Positions 6,768 to 15,005 of a stretch of 23,971 bases of DNA are shown here, piece after piece (position 1 is the stretch's first letter; each line of letters begins with the position of its first letter). The translations under genes were made by a program, and so were the position numbers. This DNA is from Porphyromonadaceae bacterium. GTDB lineage: Bacteria; Bacteroidota; Bacteroidia; Bacteroidales; Paludibacteraceae. Under the pieces are notes generated by a model. The model had not been told where the DNA came from, ran no database searches, and was given only the letters and a program-made list of their open reading frames with translations. The DNA lies in assembly GCA_905372605.1 (NCBI GenBank), contig CAJPPQ010000005.1:1-23971 (forward strand), given 5' to 3'.

Positions 6768-9700
6768 CTATCTTATTTTTTCTCCATACAAAGTATCGCC
6801 ACCTTGTACCTCTAAATAATCTATTTCGCTATTAATATTAAGGTTGCCAAAAAACATAACCTTGTAATATTTGCAATCGTTACGCTCTACCAAGCACCCC
6901 AAGTCTCTAAATTCTCCTGTCCTCTCTATCCTGCCGAGCAATACCCATTGCTTGCCGTCATAGCTTCCATACACATACAGACCTGCATAGCGTTGTGTTT
7001 GCGGTGATATGATAGCATATTTCCCCGCCTCTAAATTTTGAATTAGCTTATCATACGGTATAGGGCTATCTCCCACATAATCTACCTCATAAACAACACC
7101 ATCTCTGGTAATCAATCTCGTAGCCCCCTCTCTCAGAAAGATAGGATGGCTTTTGTCGTAATCAGAAATAAATTCATACTTCTTTAAGGTTATATTGTTT
7201 ATGAGCTGTAAGGCAGATATATCAATATATGGCTTATCCGACGGAGATTCTCTGAATACTATCCTCCAAGAACCCCTGTCTGTCTGTACCAATATTTTGC
7301 TATTATTCTTGATACGCAATATATACTCACTATTGATGTATGGAATTGGTGTCTTGTCAGGATTATTCGGTTGCGTCATCTCAAGTATATATTTGCTCGA
7401 CACACTACCGGTCTCTCCAGTATACATAAAACCATCACCTATACTATTCCCCGTCCGTCCGTCTACTACCTCTACACATCTGCCCTTGCGTAGGTAAACT
7501 TTTTCGGGAATAGCACCATCCTCATCATACATAGGATAACTACCACTTTTTATGCTCTCCAGTAGGCGAGAATACTGAATTGTATGGTCTCCTATGTCAT
7601 TAATGAATGTATATCTATCTCCATCGAGCGTTTTCAGACAATATACCTTGTCTTCCTCAAGAAGCATTGTCGTGTCTTTTATTTTGTACTCGTTTGAGTA
7701 TTTACCCGCCCTTATCTCTTCCAATAGGGTAACATATGGTATAGTATACCCTCCTTCTGTCCACATAACATTGTATACATCGTATCTACCCAATAATTTC
7801 CTACCTACATCCGCCAATAATTTATCTTTTGAAGGCAGTTGCAATGTACTTAATATACCATCCTGTCCGCTATTCATTGATCTAACTAAATCATCTATCG
7901 ACATTCGTTCCAGTCGTAGTCCATTTCCATCCGATAGATTATTACTTGTAGGCACTCTGAAAGTATAATAAGTGTTATTCTTCAAAAAAATACTATTTAT
8001 TGCAGCCTCTACTCCCTCACTCTCTACCGAAATGTCTTTACCTGCCTTCATAAATACAGGTTCGGTCGCCTCTCCTCGTGGTATCTCTATATCAATAGGA
8101 AATCTCACATAGGGTATAGCCCCTATATTTTGCACCAAAGGACTACCTACAGTCCCAATCACAGTGTCGGTTATCTCTATGCTTTTTTCTCCTATTTGTC
8201 GCCACCTCTTACCTTCTATTCTTTCAAAATTCTTATCGTATGCTTCATCGATGCCCGAATACCAACTATCGCCCGTTACCGACCGAAAAGATATTCTACT
8301 CTCATCCAGAGTGCCGCAGTTAGCATAGTTTATATAGATGGTATACGTACGTCTATCCATACCATTAACGGTAAGGTTTTTGAACCCATCTTTGTACGAC
8401 GATATGGCATATTTAAGTTTCACTGCCACTTCTACTATACTATCACCCTCTTCGGCAAATAGATCATAATACCTCTCTTGGGGAAAGTATAGCTCTCCCA
8501 CTACCTTTATATCACCTTTACCCGAATATGAATATTTCAGACTGCTTTCTACCGATATATCCAACGTCTTAGTTACTCGCCGCGGTTGTTCTTCTGTGTT
8601 TTCTATCTCGATTATGGAAGCTTTATTAGGCTTTAGTTTTATTCTGCTTATGCTCGGTCGTCGCAAGTCTATACTACCATCTGTCTTAGGAGTCATATTT
8701 ATATCCCTGCAGTCGATATCGTTTATCCAGTTCTCCCTCTCCACGCCAAACCACCCTCTAAGTATTACTCGTGTCAGCCGTTTGAGGGTCTGTCCTCCAA
8801 GCCTCATAGCCCTCGTAACAAAACCCGTCTCCGAAGTATTGCCATCTTCTCGTCCAATGTTAAGCAGCTTATTGGCTGTGCATATATAGGTGTTTGGATA
8901 ATCTTCCACAAAGAATTTTATTTTCCCACTATGTTTGTACCATCTGCCTGCAGCCGACAATACATAGTAATAATCTTTTTGGGGATTAGCTACTATCAGT
9001 TCCTGCTTATTGTAGTTATACCCCATACGTATATCTTTCAGATAATCCTTGAACTCTGTTAGGTCTATCGATTTCAGAAGTCTCACGCTTTTCTCGTTAT
9101 CGTAGAGTTCCCTTGCGTACAACAGCTTCTCTGCACTTGGACTACTCTCAAAGTGTCGCGACACTCTACCTTCTACCGCCTCGCCTATCTCTGTTACATC
9201 AGCCCCATTCAATAGCATAAGACCTCTATCTGTAGCAAAGACTATACCTCCTGATACATTCTTGGCGTTTTCTCTATTATTAAGGATATCTCTGCTTATA
9301 GGGCGTGAGTTAGTGTATGCTACCTGTCCGCTTGAGTCAACCATCAATGCCCATATACCATCACTGCAAAATACCATAAGAGGAGCTGCACCTGTCTGGC
9401 CTTCTCCAACAGACACCGTATTCGACATCAGCTTTATTATTCTTCCACTACCTACTCTATATGTATTAGATAGCGGAAAGTATAGTGGGTTATCTGTTTG
9501 GCTTACCTTGAGCATATTACGCTCGATATCCGTTCCGAAATTACTCTTGGGCAAACTCATAGGAGTAGCTGTCCCAACAGTATTTACAGATATGTCTATC
9601 GGTTTTAGGTCTGGCGATATGTAGTATGCATAGTTATTCATACTATCTTCCTTCAATGGGAGTTCGAGCCTATTCAGATAATTATGACCGTCTCTATGTT

Positions 9701-11549
9701 CCTGTATAGTGATGGTTACTTTTTTTGCCCTGCTATCTGGATACGATATAATAGGATTGAGAGAATACGTATTTACACCTGCATTTTCGTTTATTACCCC
9801 CAAGTGTATCGATATATCATTCAAAAAATTATGTGTAGATATAAAACCACGACTTATCAGAGGTACTTTCTCATATCTTACCACCTTGATATCGTCTGTT
9901 TTTGTCTCCAAATCTACCTCTACACTTATCATAGGATAGTTGCCCTCTCTCCACTCTTCTCGCGCATCATTACCTACCTTATGTCTCCATATAGTATTGA
10001 TTTTTGTCTCGAACTGTCCTCTACCCTCTTCGTTGTAAAAATAATTTAGAGGAAAGCCCCTGAATGCAATGTTACGATAGTCGGCTATATGCAGCCTGCC
10101 ATTATAAGTAAACGATGTCTTAGGCATATAGCTCTTCCGTTCGTCTTCCGATACTCGCAATCTATCTTGTGCCTCCAAGTTAGCCAATACCTTATTGCTC
10201 TTCAAATCGATGTCGACCCACTCTTTTGTGGGCGATTGCAGCTTATCGAACTCTATGCTCGCCACCTTATAGTATATTCCATTCTCTTCCAGCTCTCTTA
10301 TTATCTCTGCATCTGTCTTAGGCTTAAAGTATAAGGTCTTATATTTTGTCCCTGTGTCTCCGAAATTAGACATCTCCACTACATTAGGATTGCTGCCCGT
10401 ATCATAACCATACACTTCTCTCGTAATGAATACCGATACTCCCTTGAATATATCTTTATATTCTGACGATATGCCGTTTGCTACCTTATATTGAAGCCTA
10501 TTGGAATAGCTTATTGCCAAATGAGTATCTGTCCTCCGAATACCACAAAACAAATTAGGGGTATAGTCTGTGTGGTGTGAGGATAATGAATACGGCGTAT
10601 TCCTTCGTGGACTTCGCGGACGATAATATATATTATTGTCACCTTCATTGTATTCTGTCCACCCTTGATAACTATAATTTCGTATACCGACATCGTTCTC
10701 CGATGCTTCTAAATTCTCCATAAAACTCTGATACCACACCGCATCGTCGGTAAGATAGTTCAGTTTTCCACTACTCCATCTCACGCACTTGTCGTTAGCC
10801 TGTGGCATTAGTATAGGTTGGCTTTGCAATATATAGCTGCCGTCAAATAGTTCGTATGCATATATTAATTTAAAAAAACCCTTTAGACGTCCAAGTTCAC
10901 GCTCCTTTTTCAGCAATCGCTGCATTGTCAGTTTACTGCTATCTATACGCTCATTCTCCGATGAGTTTCGAGAGTCTTTGCCTGTCTGGCATACTGTTAT
11001 TATCGGTTCAGGTATATCCGCCCCATACGGAGAATAGCTATTAATATCTACTCTAAACCGTATATCTAAGTTAGGCGGCAATATTGTATCTTCATCTTGC
11101 CCATTGAAGTCGTTACTTATGCGGATATATCTCCTTTTCTTAAAATCATACCTTAAGCAGAAGTACGTATTTTCACCACATAATATTGCGATATTACCCA
11201 CTTGGTTAAACTCTACATCCTTGCTACCGCAATCTCCTATATTCTGTGGCGTTATTGGAAATATGGCATTATCTCTGCCGGTAGCAAAATATTCAAGTCT
11301 ATAACTATCGTCTTTCCCTCGCACTCCAAGATAATTCTTCCATATCGCTGTAGTGTGGACAAATACCTTATCGTAGCCCGACACATCTATGTATTTTTCC
11401 AAACTCGAATAAGCTCCCACAGGTCGTAACGTACCAGCCTCCTGCCGCAGATTGATGATTTCATCCATACATCCGTCTGTCTGCATTCCGGCACTACCAT
11501 TCCTTGATATGCCTCTCAGCTCTATGTTTACCGACCTGCCTTCTTTCAT
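6768..11549 (-). CDS. Giant tail hub / DNA-stabilisation-like virion protein with repeat-bearing C-terminus
   Basis: This is the largest gene of the phage (1593 residues). The N-terminus, GISRNGSAGMQTDGCMDEIINL followed by LRPVG (about 13-43), has the pattern of P22 gp10-like hub proteins, in which a short opening names the DNA/coat contact and a beta-propeller follows. Propeller-like strands recur, for example GIWALMVDSSGQVAY and GGIVFATDRGLMLLNGADV (about 730-790). The segment TGFVTRAMRLGGQTLKRLTR (about 900-920) is of a type seen in Bacteroidetes phage hub proteins. The last third (about 1155-1510) holds degenerate repeats of the form xFLREG...DG.Y...IPY..LLE.I..GKY. A beta-rich cap ends the protein. 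It probably closes the portal and forms the short tail. No tape measure or tube gene accompanies it. A strong Shine-Dalgarno supports the ATG at 11549. The role is inferred from motif and context. Confidence 0.6.
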   Translation of the reverse strand: MKEGRSVNIELRGISRNGSAGMQTDGCMDEIINLRQEAGTLRPVGAYSSLEKYIDVSGYDKVFVHTTAIWKNYLGVRGKDDSYRLEYFATGRDNAIFPITPQNIGDCGSKDVEFNQVGNIAILCGENTYFCLRYDFKKRRYIRISNDFNGQDEDTILPPNLDIRFRVDINSYSPYGADIPEPIITVCQTGKDSRNSSENERIDSSKLTMQRLLKKERELGRLKGFFKLIYAYELFDGSYILQSQPILMPQANDKCVRWSSGKLNYLTDDAVWYQSFMENLEASENDVGIRNYSYQGWTEYNEGDNNIYYRPRSPRRNTPYSLSSHHTDYTPNLFCGIRRTDTHLAISYSNRLQYKVANGISSEYKDIFKGVSVFITREVYGYDTGSNPNVVEMSNFGDTGTKYKTLYFKPKTDAEIIRELEENGIYYKVASIEFDKLQSPTKEWVDIDLKSNKVLANLEAQDRLRVSEDERKSYMPKTSFTYNGRLHIADYRNIAFRGFPLNYFYNEEGRGQFETKINTIWRHKVGNDAREEWREGNYPMISVEVDLETKTDDIKVVRYEKVPLISRGFISTHNFLNDISIHLGVINENAGVNTYSLNPIISYPDSRAKKVTITIQEHRDGHNYLNRLELPLKEDSMNNYAYYISPDLKPIDISVNTVGTATPMSLPKSNFGTDIERNMLKVSQTDNPLYFPLSNTYRVGSGRIIKLMSNTVSVGEGQTGAAPLMVFCSDGIWALMVDSSGQVAYTNSRPISRDILNNRENAKNVSGGIVFATDRGLMLLNGADVTEIGEAVEGRVSRHFESSPSAEKLLYARELYDNEKSVRLLKSIDLTEFKDYLKDIRMGYNYNKQELIVANPQKDYYYVLSAAGRWYKHSGKIKFFVEDYPNTYICTANKLLNIGREDGNTSETGFVTRAMRLGGQTLKRLTRVILRGWFGVERENWINDIDCRDINMTPKTDGSIDLRRPSISRIKLKPNKASIIEIENTEEQPRRVTKTLDISVESSLKYSYSGKGDIKVVGELYFPQERYYDLFAEEGDSIVEVAVKLKYAISSYKDGFKNLTVNGMDRRTYTIYINYANCGTLDESRISFRSVTGDSWYSGIDEAYDKNFERIEGKRWRQIGEKSIEITDTVIGTVGSPLVQNIGAIPYVRFPIDIEIPRGEATEPVFMKAGKDISVESEGVEAAINSIFLKNNTYYTFRVPTSNNLSDGNGLRLERMSIDDLVRSMNSGQDGILSTLQLPSKDKLLADVGRKLLGRYDVYNVMWTEGGYTIPYVTLLEEIRAGKYSNEYKIKDTTMLLEEDKVYCLKTLDGDRYTFINDIGDHTIQYSRLLESIKSGSYPMYDEDGAIPEKVYLRKGRCVEVVDGRTGNSIGDGFMYTGETGSVSSKYILEMTQPNNPDKTPIPYINSEYILRIKNNSKILVQTDRGSWRIVFRESPSDKPYIDISALQLINNITLKKYEFISDYDKSHPIFLREGATRLITRDGVVYEVDYVGDSPIPYDKLIQNLEAGKYAIISPQTQRYAGLYVYGSYDGKQWVLLGRIERTGEFRDLGCLVERNDCKYYKVMFFGNLNINSEIDYLEVQGGDTLYGEKIR

Positions 11550-11555
11550 TTTCCT

Positions 11556-12152
11556 CTACCTCCTAAAAAACAATCGCTTTATCCAATCCGCGAACTTTCG
11601 CCAAAGGTTAGGCTTGCCGTACGACACCCATATTTTGTATGATACAAATATAAGTGCCAATAGTATAAGAATATACTTTATCGATGCGATAGCCCCACTT
11701 AATAAACTTGTCCTGCTATCTTTCTTTTCCATATTCTTAGCCTCCAATTCAGACCTCAGCCGCTTCATCTGTGCCGATACTATGCTATCCACTTGCTGCA
11801 CTGTTACGCCCTCGTATATGTACGTATCGCCTTGCTTTACCACATTAGTTCCTCCGTTGCGGCTTGTAGTCTGCTTTATCGTACTTATCAGTCTGCCAAG
11901 ACTGTCGTACTTCTGTTCCTCGTAGTCGATATTTTCATTAAGCCATTCGGCAATCTGCTCTTTCGTCTTGCTCATCGTCTCGGTAACCTTGTCGAGCTGT
12001 GTCCGTTGCGTCTTCAACTCGTCGGTTATCTCCGAATAATCTACCTTCGATTTAATCTCGGTTTGGGTTGTGCGTTTTACCGTACAACCCATTACAACCG
12101 AAACCAAAATAAAAATCAGTAAATTATGGAATACTAAAAGATTATGTTTCAT
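11556..12152 (-). CDS. Putative unimolecular spanin (outer-membrane lipoprotein with C-terminal inner-membrane helix)
   Basis: From the chosen ATG the product has 198 residues. It starts with a lipoprotein signal (MKHNLLVFHNLLIFILVSVV) ending in the lipobox VMGC with C23 as the predicted lipidated residue. A periplasmic linker with coiled-coil-like heptads follows (about 35-75). Near the C-terminus lies a transmembrane helix (about 155-176, IKYILILLALIFVSYKIWV) and a short basic cytoplasmic tail ending RLFFRR. This N-lipid, C-membrane topology is that of unimolecular spanins such as T1 gp11, which bridge both membranes and fuse them in the last step of lysis. Gene order holin, endolysin, this gene supports the role. 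An upstream ATG (12239) exists but would overlap the endolysin; AAGGAGA 9 bp before ATG12152 decides the start. No sequence homology to a known spanin was recognised. Confidence 0.68.
   Translation of the reverse strand: MKHNLLVFHNLLIFILVSVVMGCTVKRTTQTEIKSKVDYSEITDELKTQRTQLDKVTETMSKTKEQIAEWLNENIDYEEQKYDSLGRLISTIKQTTSRNGGTNVVKQGDTYIYEGVTVQQVDSIVSAQMKRLRSELEAKNMEKKDSRTSLLSGAIASIKYILILLALIFVSYKIWVSYGKPNLWRKFADWIKRLFFRR
11559..11564 (-). promoter_or_regulatory. Strong Shine-Dalgarno of the hub gene
   Basis: AGGAGG on the minus strand lies 9 bp before the hub ATG and directly before the spanin stop codon (TAG at 11558-11556). Bacteroidetes genes usually lack such sites, so it confirms the start and suggests high, coupled translation. 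Confidence 0.7.
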
Positions 12153-12161
12153 TGCTTTGTC

Positions 12162-12168
12162 TCTCCTT
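12162..12168 (-). promoter_or_regulatory. Shine-Dalgarno deciding the spanin start
   Basis: AAGGAGA on the minus strand lies 9 bp before ATG12152, which yields a product beginning directly with a lipoprotein signal. The upstream in-frame ATG at 12239 has no such site and would put 29 charged residues before the signal. Confidence 0.65.
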
Positions 12169-12207
12169 TTTTGATTAGTTCTTTCTTCTTGCATATAGTT
12201 TACTCTC

Positions 12208-12678
12208 TCATTTATACGGCAAATAGATTGTTTTGCCATTTTTCCTTACTGCTCTTAGCACTTGCTTCCTGTTGCGTACCTCCGAGTAGCTTACGTGCAC
12301 CCAATCAGGATTAGCGTCCGTACCGTACTCCCATATCAATTGGTCAAATGTTAGATTGTCCTTGATATAATCGAATAACTTTTTATTGTCGCTAACTGTA
12401 TCTATGTCAATAGCTTGCCCCAAAGAATGTTGGCTCGTAGCACTACCCCCGATAGCCCTATTTATCTTCGCTGAGCGAAAGAAACTTGTTATTTGTATCG
12501 GCTTGCCATACCATTTGCGTAACGGCTCAAACACCTTCTCCGCAAGTAGCTTCATTGCCCGAAGTTCACGCTCGTTCGGTGTGTTCGATATGCCGAGCTG
12601 CTTTGCCTTGTTGCTTGCCGTTGCCTCTGCGTATGTAATATGTTCGCTTATTTTTGGCATTAAGTCTTTTTTGTCCAT
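12208..12678 (-). CDS. Endolysin, peptidase M15 family (D,D/L,D-peptidase type)
   Basis: The 156 residues from ATG12678 form a compact zinc peptidase of the M15 (VanY/D-Ala-D-Ala carboxypeptidase-like, Peptidase_M15_3) type that would cut peptide stems of peptidoglycan. The core is ITSFFRSAKINRAIGGSATS, then QHSLGQAIDID with zinc ligands H84 and D91, and WVHVSY with ligand H128. The YAEAT opening is typical of phage M15 enzymes in Bacteroidetes. There is no signal peptide, so release needs the holin encoded just upstream. A second in-frame ATG at 12711 overlaps the holin stop as ATGA and is possible, adding 11 residues; the A-rich stretch before 12678 (AAAGAAAAG) is only weak ribosome-site evidence. 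It lies between holin and spanin-like gene in a standard lysis cassette. Confidence 0.88.
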   Translation of the reverse strand: MDKKDLMPKISEHITYAEATASNKAKQLGISNTPNERELRAMKLLAEKVFEPLRKWYGKPIQITSFFRSAKINRAIGGSATSQHSLGQAIDIDTVSDNKKLFDYIKDNLTFDQLIWEYGTDANPDWVHVSYSEVRNRKQVLRAVRKNGKTIYLPYK

Positions 12679-12707
12679 TGTTTTTTCTTTTCTTTGTAAA
12701 CAGAAAA

Positions 12708-13172
12708 TCAATCGTTTATACTCTCTAATTCGTGCTTCTTCTGTATGATGTAATCAACAGCCTTACCTATATCAGTAAGAGCCTCTTTTTCAAATCGCTT
12801 ACGCTTGTCCTCGTAGCTCTCCCGAATAGACTTATATTCGACGTAACAATTGAACAGTGTCGCCACTATCGAAAAGATAGGTACTACAAAAAAGTGTTTG
12901 TCGTTTTCCGTGTTAATGACGTGTATTGCAAGCATTTGTACAAGGTCTATAAGATTGCACCCGAACAATACGGTGATATACCTCACAGCTTTCGTAATCG
13001 TACGTCGCATTCCCTCACTCAATATCTTCTCACCCGCCATACGTGCCTTAGTTGTACCGCTATAATAGTCTCCGATGATGAAGACTGTAACAGCCAAAAA
13101 GCACCCGACAAACATCAACATCTGTGGCACAAACCTATAAATCAACTCGTTAAAATCTGTAATGTAAATCAT
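12708..13172 (-). CDS. Holin, Bacteroidetes phage type
   Basis: The 154 residues contain three hydrophobic segments: about 14-36 (FVPQMLMFVGCFLAVTVFII), 65-86 (YITVLFGCNLIDLVQMLAIHVI) and 94-112 (FFVVPIFSIVATLFNCYVE). Between the first two is a hydrophilic turn with DYYSGTTKARMAGE and GMRRTITKAVRY, a pattern shared by holins of Bacteroides prophages, where the DxxSGxxKA segment recurs. The C-terminus is a long charged helix, usual for holins. It would permeabilise the inner membrane to time lysis. Its stop overlaps or abuts the endolysin start, and the 92-residue gene upstream is 10 bp away. Assignment rests on topology, motif and position in the lysis cassette. Confidence 0.82.
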   Translation of the reverse strand: MIYITDFNELIYRFVPQMLMFVGCFLAVTVFIIGDYYSGTTKARMAGEKILSEGMRRTITKAVRYITVLFGCNLIDLVQMLAIHVINTENDKHFFVVPIFSIVATLFNCYVEYKSIRESYEDKRKRFEKEALTDIGKAVDYIIQKKHELESIND

Positions 13173-13182
13173 TTGTTATCAA

Positions 13183-13461
13183 TCATTTGTTAGTTATTAT
13201 ATCGTATTCGTCTTCTTTTATACTGTATTTATCTTCCATCTCTTTCAGTTTTCGAGCCTCGTCCGCCTCTTTTACGGCGTTTGGTACAAGCACCCAACCC
13301 GTCGAACATTCGCAAGTAGCAAGATAGCCGTTGTGTGCGTATATGCCCAATACTTCGCAATACCACCACTTGCCTGCCACCTCTTCGAGCCTTATCCGCT
13401 CTGGTGTTGGTGCTCCGTACCACTTCGGCGGCTCACATTGTCCCTGATTTTGCTTCTTCAT
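13183..13461 (-). CDS. Small cysteine-containing protein of unknown function
   Basis: I do not recognise the 92-residue product. It is soluble, with a tryptophan-rich middle (GKWWYCEVLGIYAHNGYL), four cysteines (C9, C34, C50, C52; the last pair as CEC) and an acidic, charged C-terminal half (KEADEARKLKEMEDK) that should be helical. The cysteines could bind a metal, but spacing does not match a known finger that I can name. It lies 9 bp after the receptor-binding protein and 10 bp before the holin, in the lysis/tail junction of the late operon. AGGA about 8 bp before ATG13461 supports the start. Confidence 0.6.
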   Translation of the reverse strand: MKKQNQGQCEPPKWYGAPTPERIRLEEVAGKWWYCEVLGIYAHNGYLATCECSTGWVLVPNAVKEADEARKLKEMEDKYSIKEDEYDIITNK

Positions 13462-13470
13462 AGTCTTGTC

Positions 13471-14436
13471 CTACAACAATGTTATACCGGTGATAGTCCA
13501 ATTTGTCCGTGCGTCTATTGCCGCCTGTATCTGTGCTTTCAGCGGGTCAGTTGCTGCTATCTTAATGTCGCCGAACTCCATAAACTTACCCGTCGTAGCC
13601 GTATCAAGCTGCTGCAATACGTGCAATACCGACGCAGACGATAGATTTCTTTGTTGTCGCAGTTCCGAGCCTGCCGTTATCTTCGTCGTGATAGTCAAGT
13701 CTGTAATGTTAGGAGCACTATACAACGCCCCAACAGAGCCTCCCCCTACCGTAATGAGAGCCGAATGTACTGTCGCCTTAGTAAGAATAGGGCTGTCCGA
13801 AAAAGCACTCCATAGCTTACCATTAGGAATTTTAGATAACTTCGGAAAAACTATCTCTTTCAATTTATTGCAGTTTGTCGCCGCAAACCCCAAGTTACTG
13901 TTAGGATGTATTTCTGTCAGTTCGGGAAACTCCAAAGTTTCTATTAAGCTATTTTGAAACAAATAGACAGCTTCCGACAGCAACTTATTTACCTTTTTCA
14001 GTACCACTCGCCCCGACAATTTACATCCGCTAAACAGAAACCTCGAACTATTAAACGTCTCTAACAAATTGCACAACTCATTCGCCTGCTCTTCTGTTAA
14101 TTCAATAGGTGTCGTCGAGGTTTTTACCTTAATTACCCAATCCCCCAAAGCGGGACTTACGCTGCCGCCACCGGCAACTGCCCCCTTAAAAGACCCGATG
14201 AAAGCATTAAGTGCCACCATACACGCACTTATGTCCGTCTGTGCCGCTCCGTCTATCGTGATGTCTGCCACACGTGCCACAAACACCGGCTCATTGTCCT
14301 CGTATATCGACTGCAAGCAGACGGTATCACCGCCCACACTGCTCGCCTTATACGTTGCACTTCCCGTATAGCTCCGTCCTGTCGCTGTGTCCGCTATACG
14401 TATCGTCTTTTCCCCAAGTTTCTTGATTTCTAACAT
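13471..14436 (-). CDS. Leucine-rich-repeat-like receptor-binding protein (BspA type)
   Basis: The 321 residues from ATG14436 split into an N-terminal virion-binding region (about 1-90, MLEIKKLGEKTIRIADTATG with many beta strands), a glycine-rich hinge (VAGGGSVSPALGD) and a BspA-type leucine-rich-repeat region (about 120-280) with units such as LIETLEFPELTEIHPNSN, CNKLKEIVFPKLSKIPNGK and APNITDLTITTKI. The end, with LSSASVLHVLQQLDTATTGK and AQIQAAIDARTNWTITG, is the closing segment typical of phage adhesins that carry such repeats. It likely recognises the host surface. An in-frame ATG at 14493 would overlap the preceding gene and add 19 residues with no family-like sequence, so 14436 is preferred. 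Position between virion and lysis genes is consistent. Confidence 0.72.
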   Translation of the reverse strand: MLEIKKLGEKTIRIADTATGRSYTGSATYKASSVGGDTVCLQSIYEDNEPVFVARVADITIDGAAQTDISACMVALNAFIGSFKGAVAGGGSVSPALGDWVIKVKTSTTPIELTEEQANELCNLLETFNSSRFLFSGCKLSGRVVLKKVNKLLSEAVYLFQNSLIETLEFPELTEIHPNSNLGFAATNCNKLKEIVFPKLSKIPNGKLWSAFSDSPILTKATVHSALITVGGGSVGALYSAPNITDLTITTKITAGSELRQQRNLSSASVLHVLQQLDTATTGKFMEFGDIKIAATDPLKAQIQAAIDARTNWTITGITLL

Positions 14437-14453
14437 AAAAATTATAGTTGCTT

Positions 14454-15005
14454 TTAATATATATGTCTTGTTACTTGTCCTATCGCAAAGCACGCCAACT
14501 TACGCACTCCGTCTTTCATCTGCCCCATTGCGTCTTTGTACAAAGGAAAATACACTTTTTGAGCCTCTGGGGTATTGCTTATCAACAGCCACTTCCATAT
14601 TATATAATTGATGATAGCTTCATATATAGCAGTATCTACGGCTTCCATCAAATGCAAGTCGCCTCCGTCGCTCTGTATTGCAAAGTATACACTATCTTTA
14701 CTATCGGTTATATCGTTGATGTCAGTATCGCTATCTACTGCATACGTTTTGTAGTCTCGAGGTAAATCGTTATTATGCGAGCTTATCGCCATATACACCT
14801 CTCTTGCTGCGTCCCTCAAAAATGGCATATACAAAGTATGTGCCTCATCTTTGCTGAAACTGATAGGCTCTATCATATTGTTGCCTTCTCCGTCAAGACG
14901 ATGTTTGCCTATCCACGATGTTCTATTATAGACATCATTAAATATATCTTCGGTTTTATACCAAAAATGCACCATCGCCTTAGCACTATCCACTTTATTA
15001 CTCAT
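14454..15005 (-). CDS. Unassigned virion protein, possible head-tail connector
   Basis: The 183-residue product is mainly helical and soluble. Notable text is KAMVHFWYKTEDIFNDVYNRTSWIG near the N-terminus and EAIINYIIWKWLLIS with PEAQKVYFPLYKDAMGQMKDGVRKL in the C-terminal half. The latter pattern (short motif W.....n...a..Y...a......) is shared by connector-region proteins in Bacteroidetes phages, to my recollection. Its ATG overlaps the portal stop by 4 bp (ATGA), indicating translational coupling, and 17 bp separate it from the receptor-binding protein. It may be a connector or completion protein of the neck. I do not have a firm family name. Confidence 0.5.
   Translation of the reverse strand: MSNKVDSAKAMVHFWYKTEDIFNDVYNRTSWIGKHRLDGEGNNMIEPISFSKDEAHTLYMPFLRDAAREVYMAISSHNNDLPRDYKTYAVDSDTDINDITDSKDSVYFAIQSDGGDLHLMEAVDTAIYEAIINYIIWKWLLISNTPEAQKVYFPLYKDAMGQMKDGVRKLACFAIGQVTRHIY

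Noticed and set aside
9260..9285. Partial match to the 18-bp control repeat inside the hub gene
   Set aside because: The match (TTGGCGTTTTC) is short, lies in coding sequence and is not accompanied by other copies; probably chance.
12153..12239. Longer N-terminus of the spanin-like gene from ATG12239
   Set aside because: It would overlap the endolysin and put 29 charged residues before the lipoprotein signal; the Shine-Dalgarno supports ATG12152.
14437..14493. Longer N-terminus of the receptor-binding protein
   Set aside because: It overlaps the preceding gene by about 40 bp and adds residues unlike the family start.
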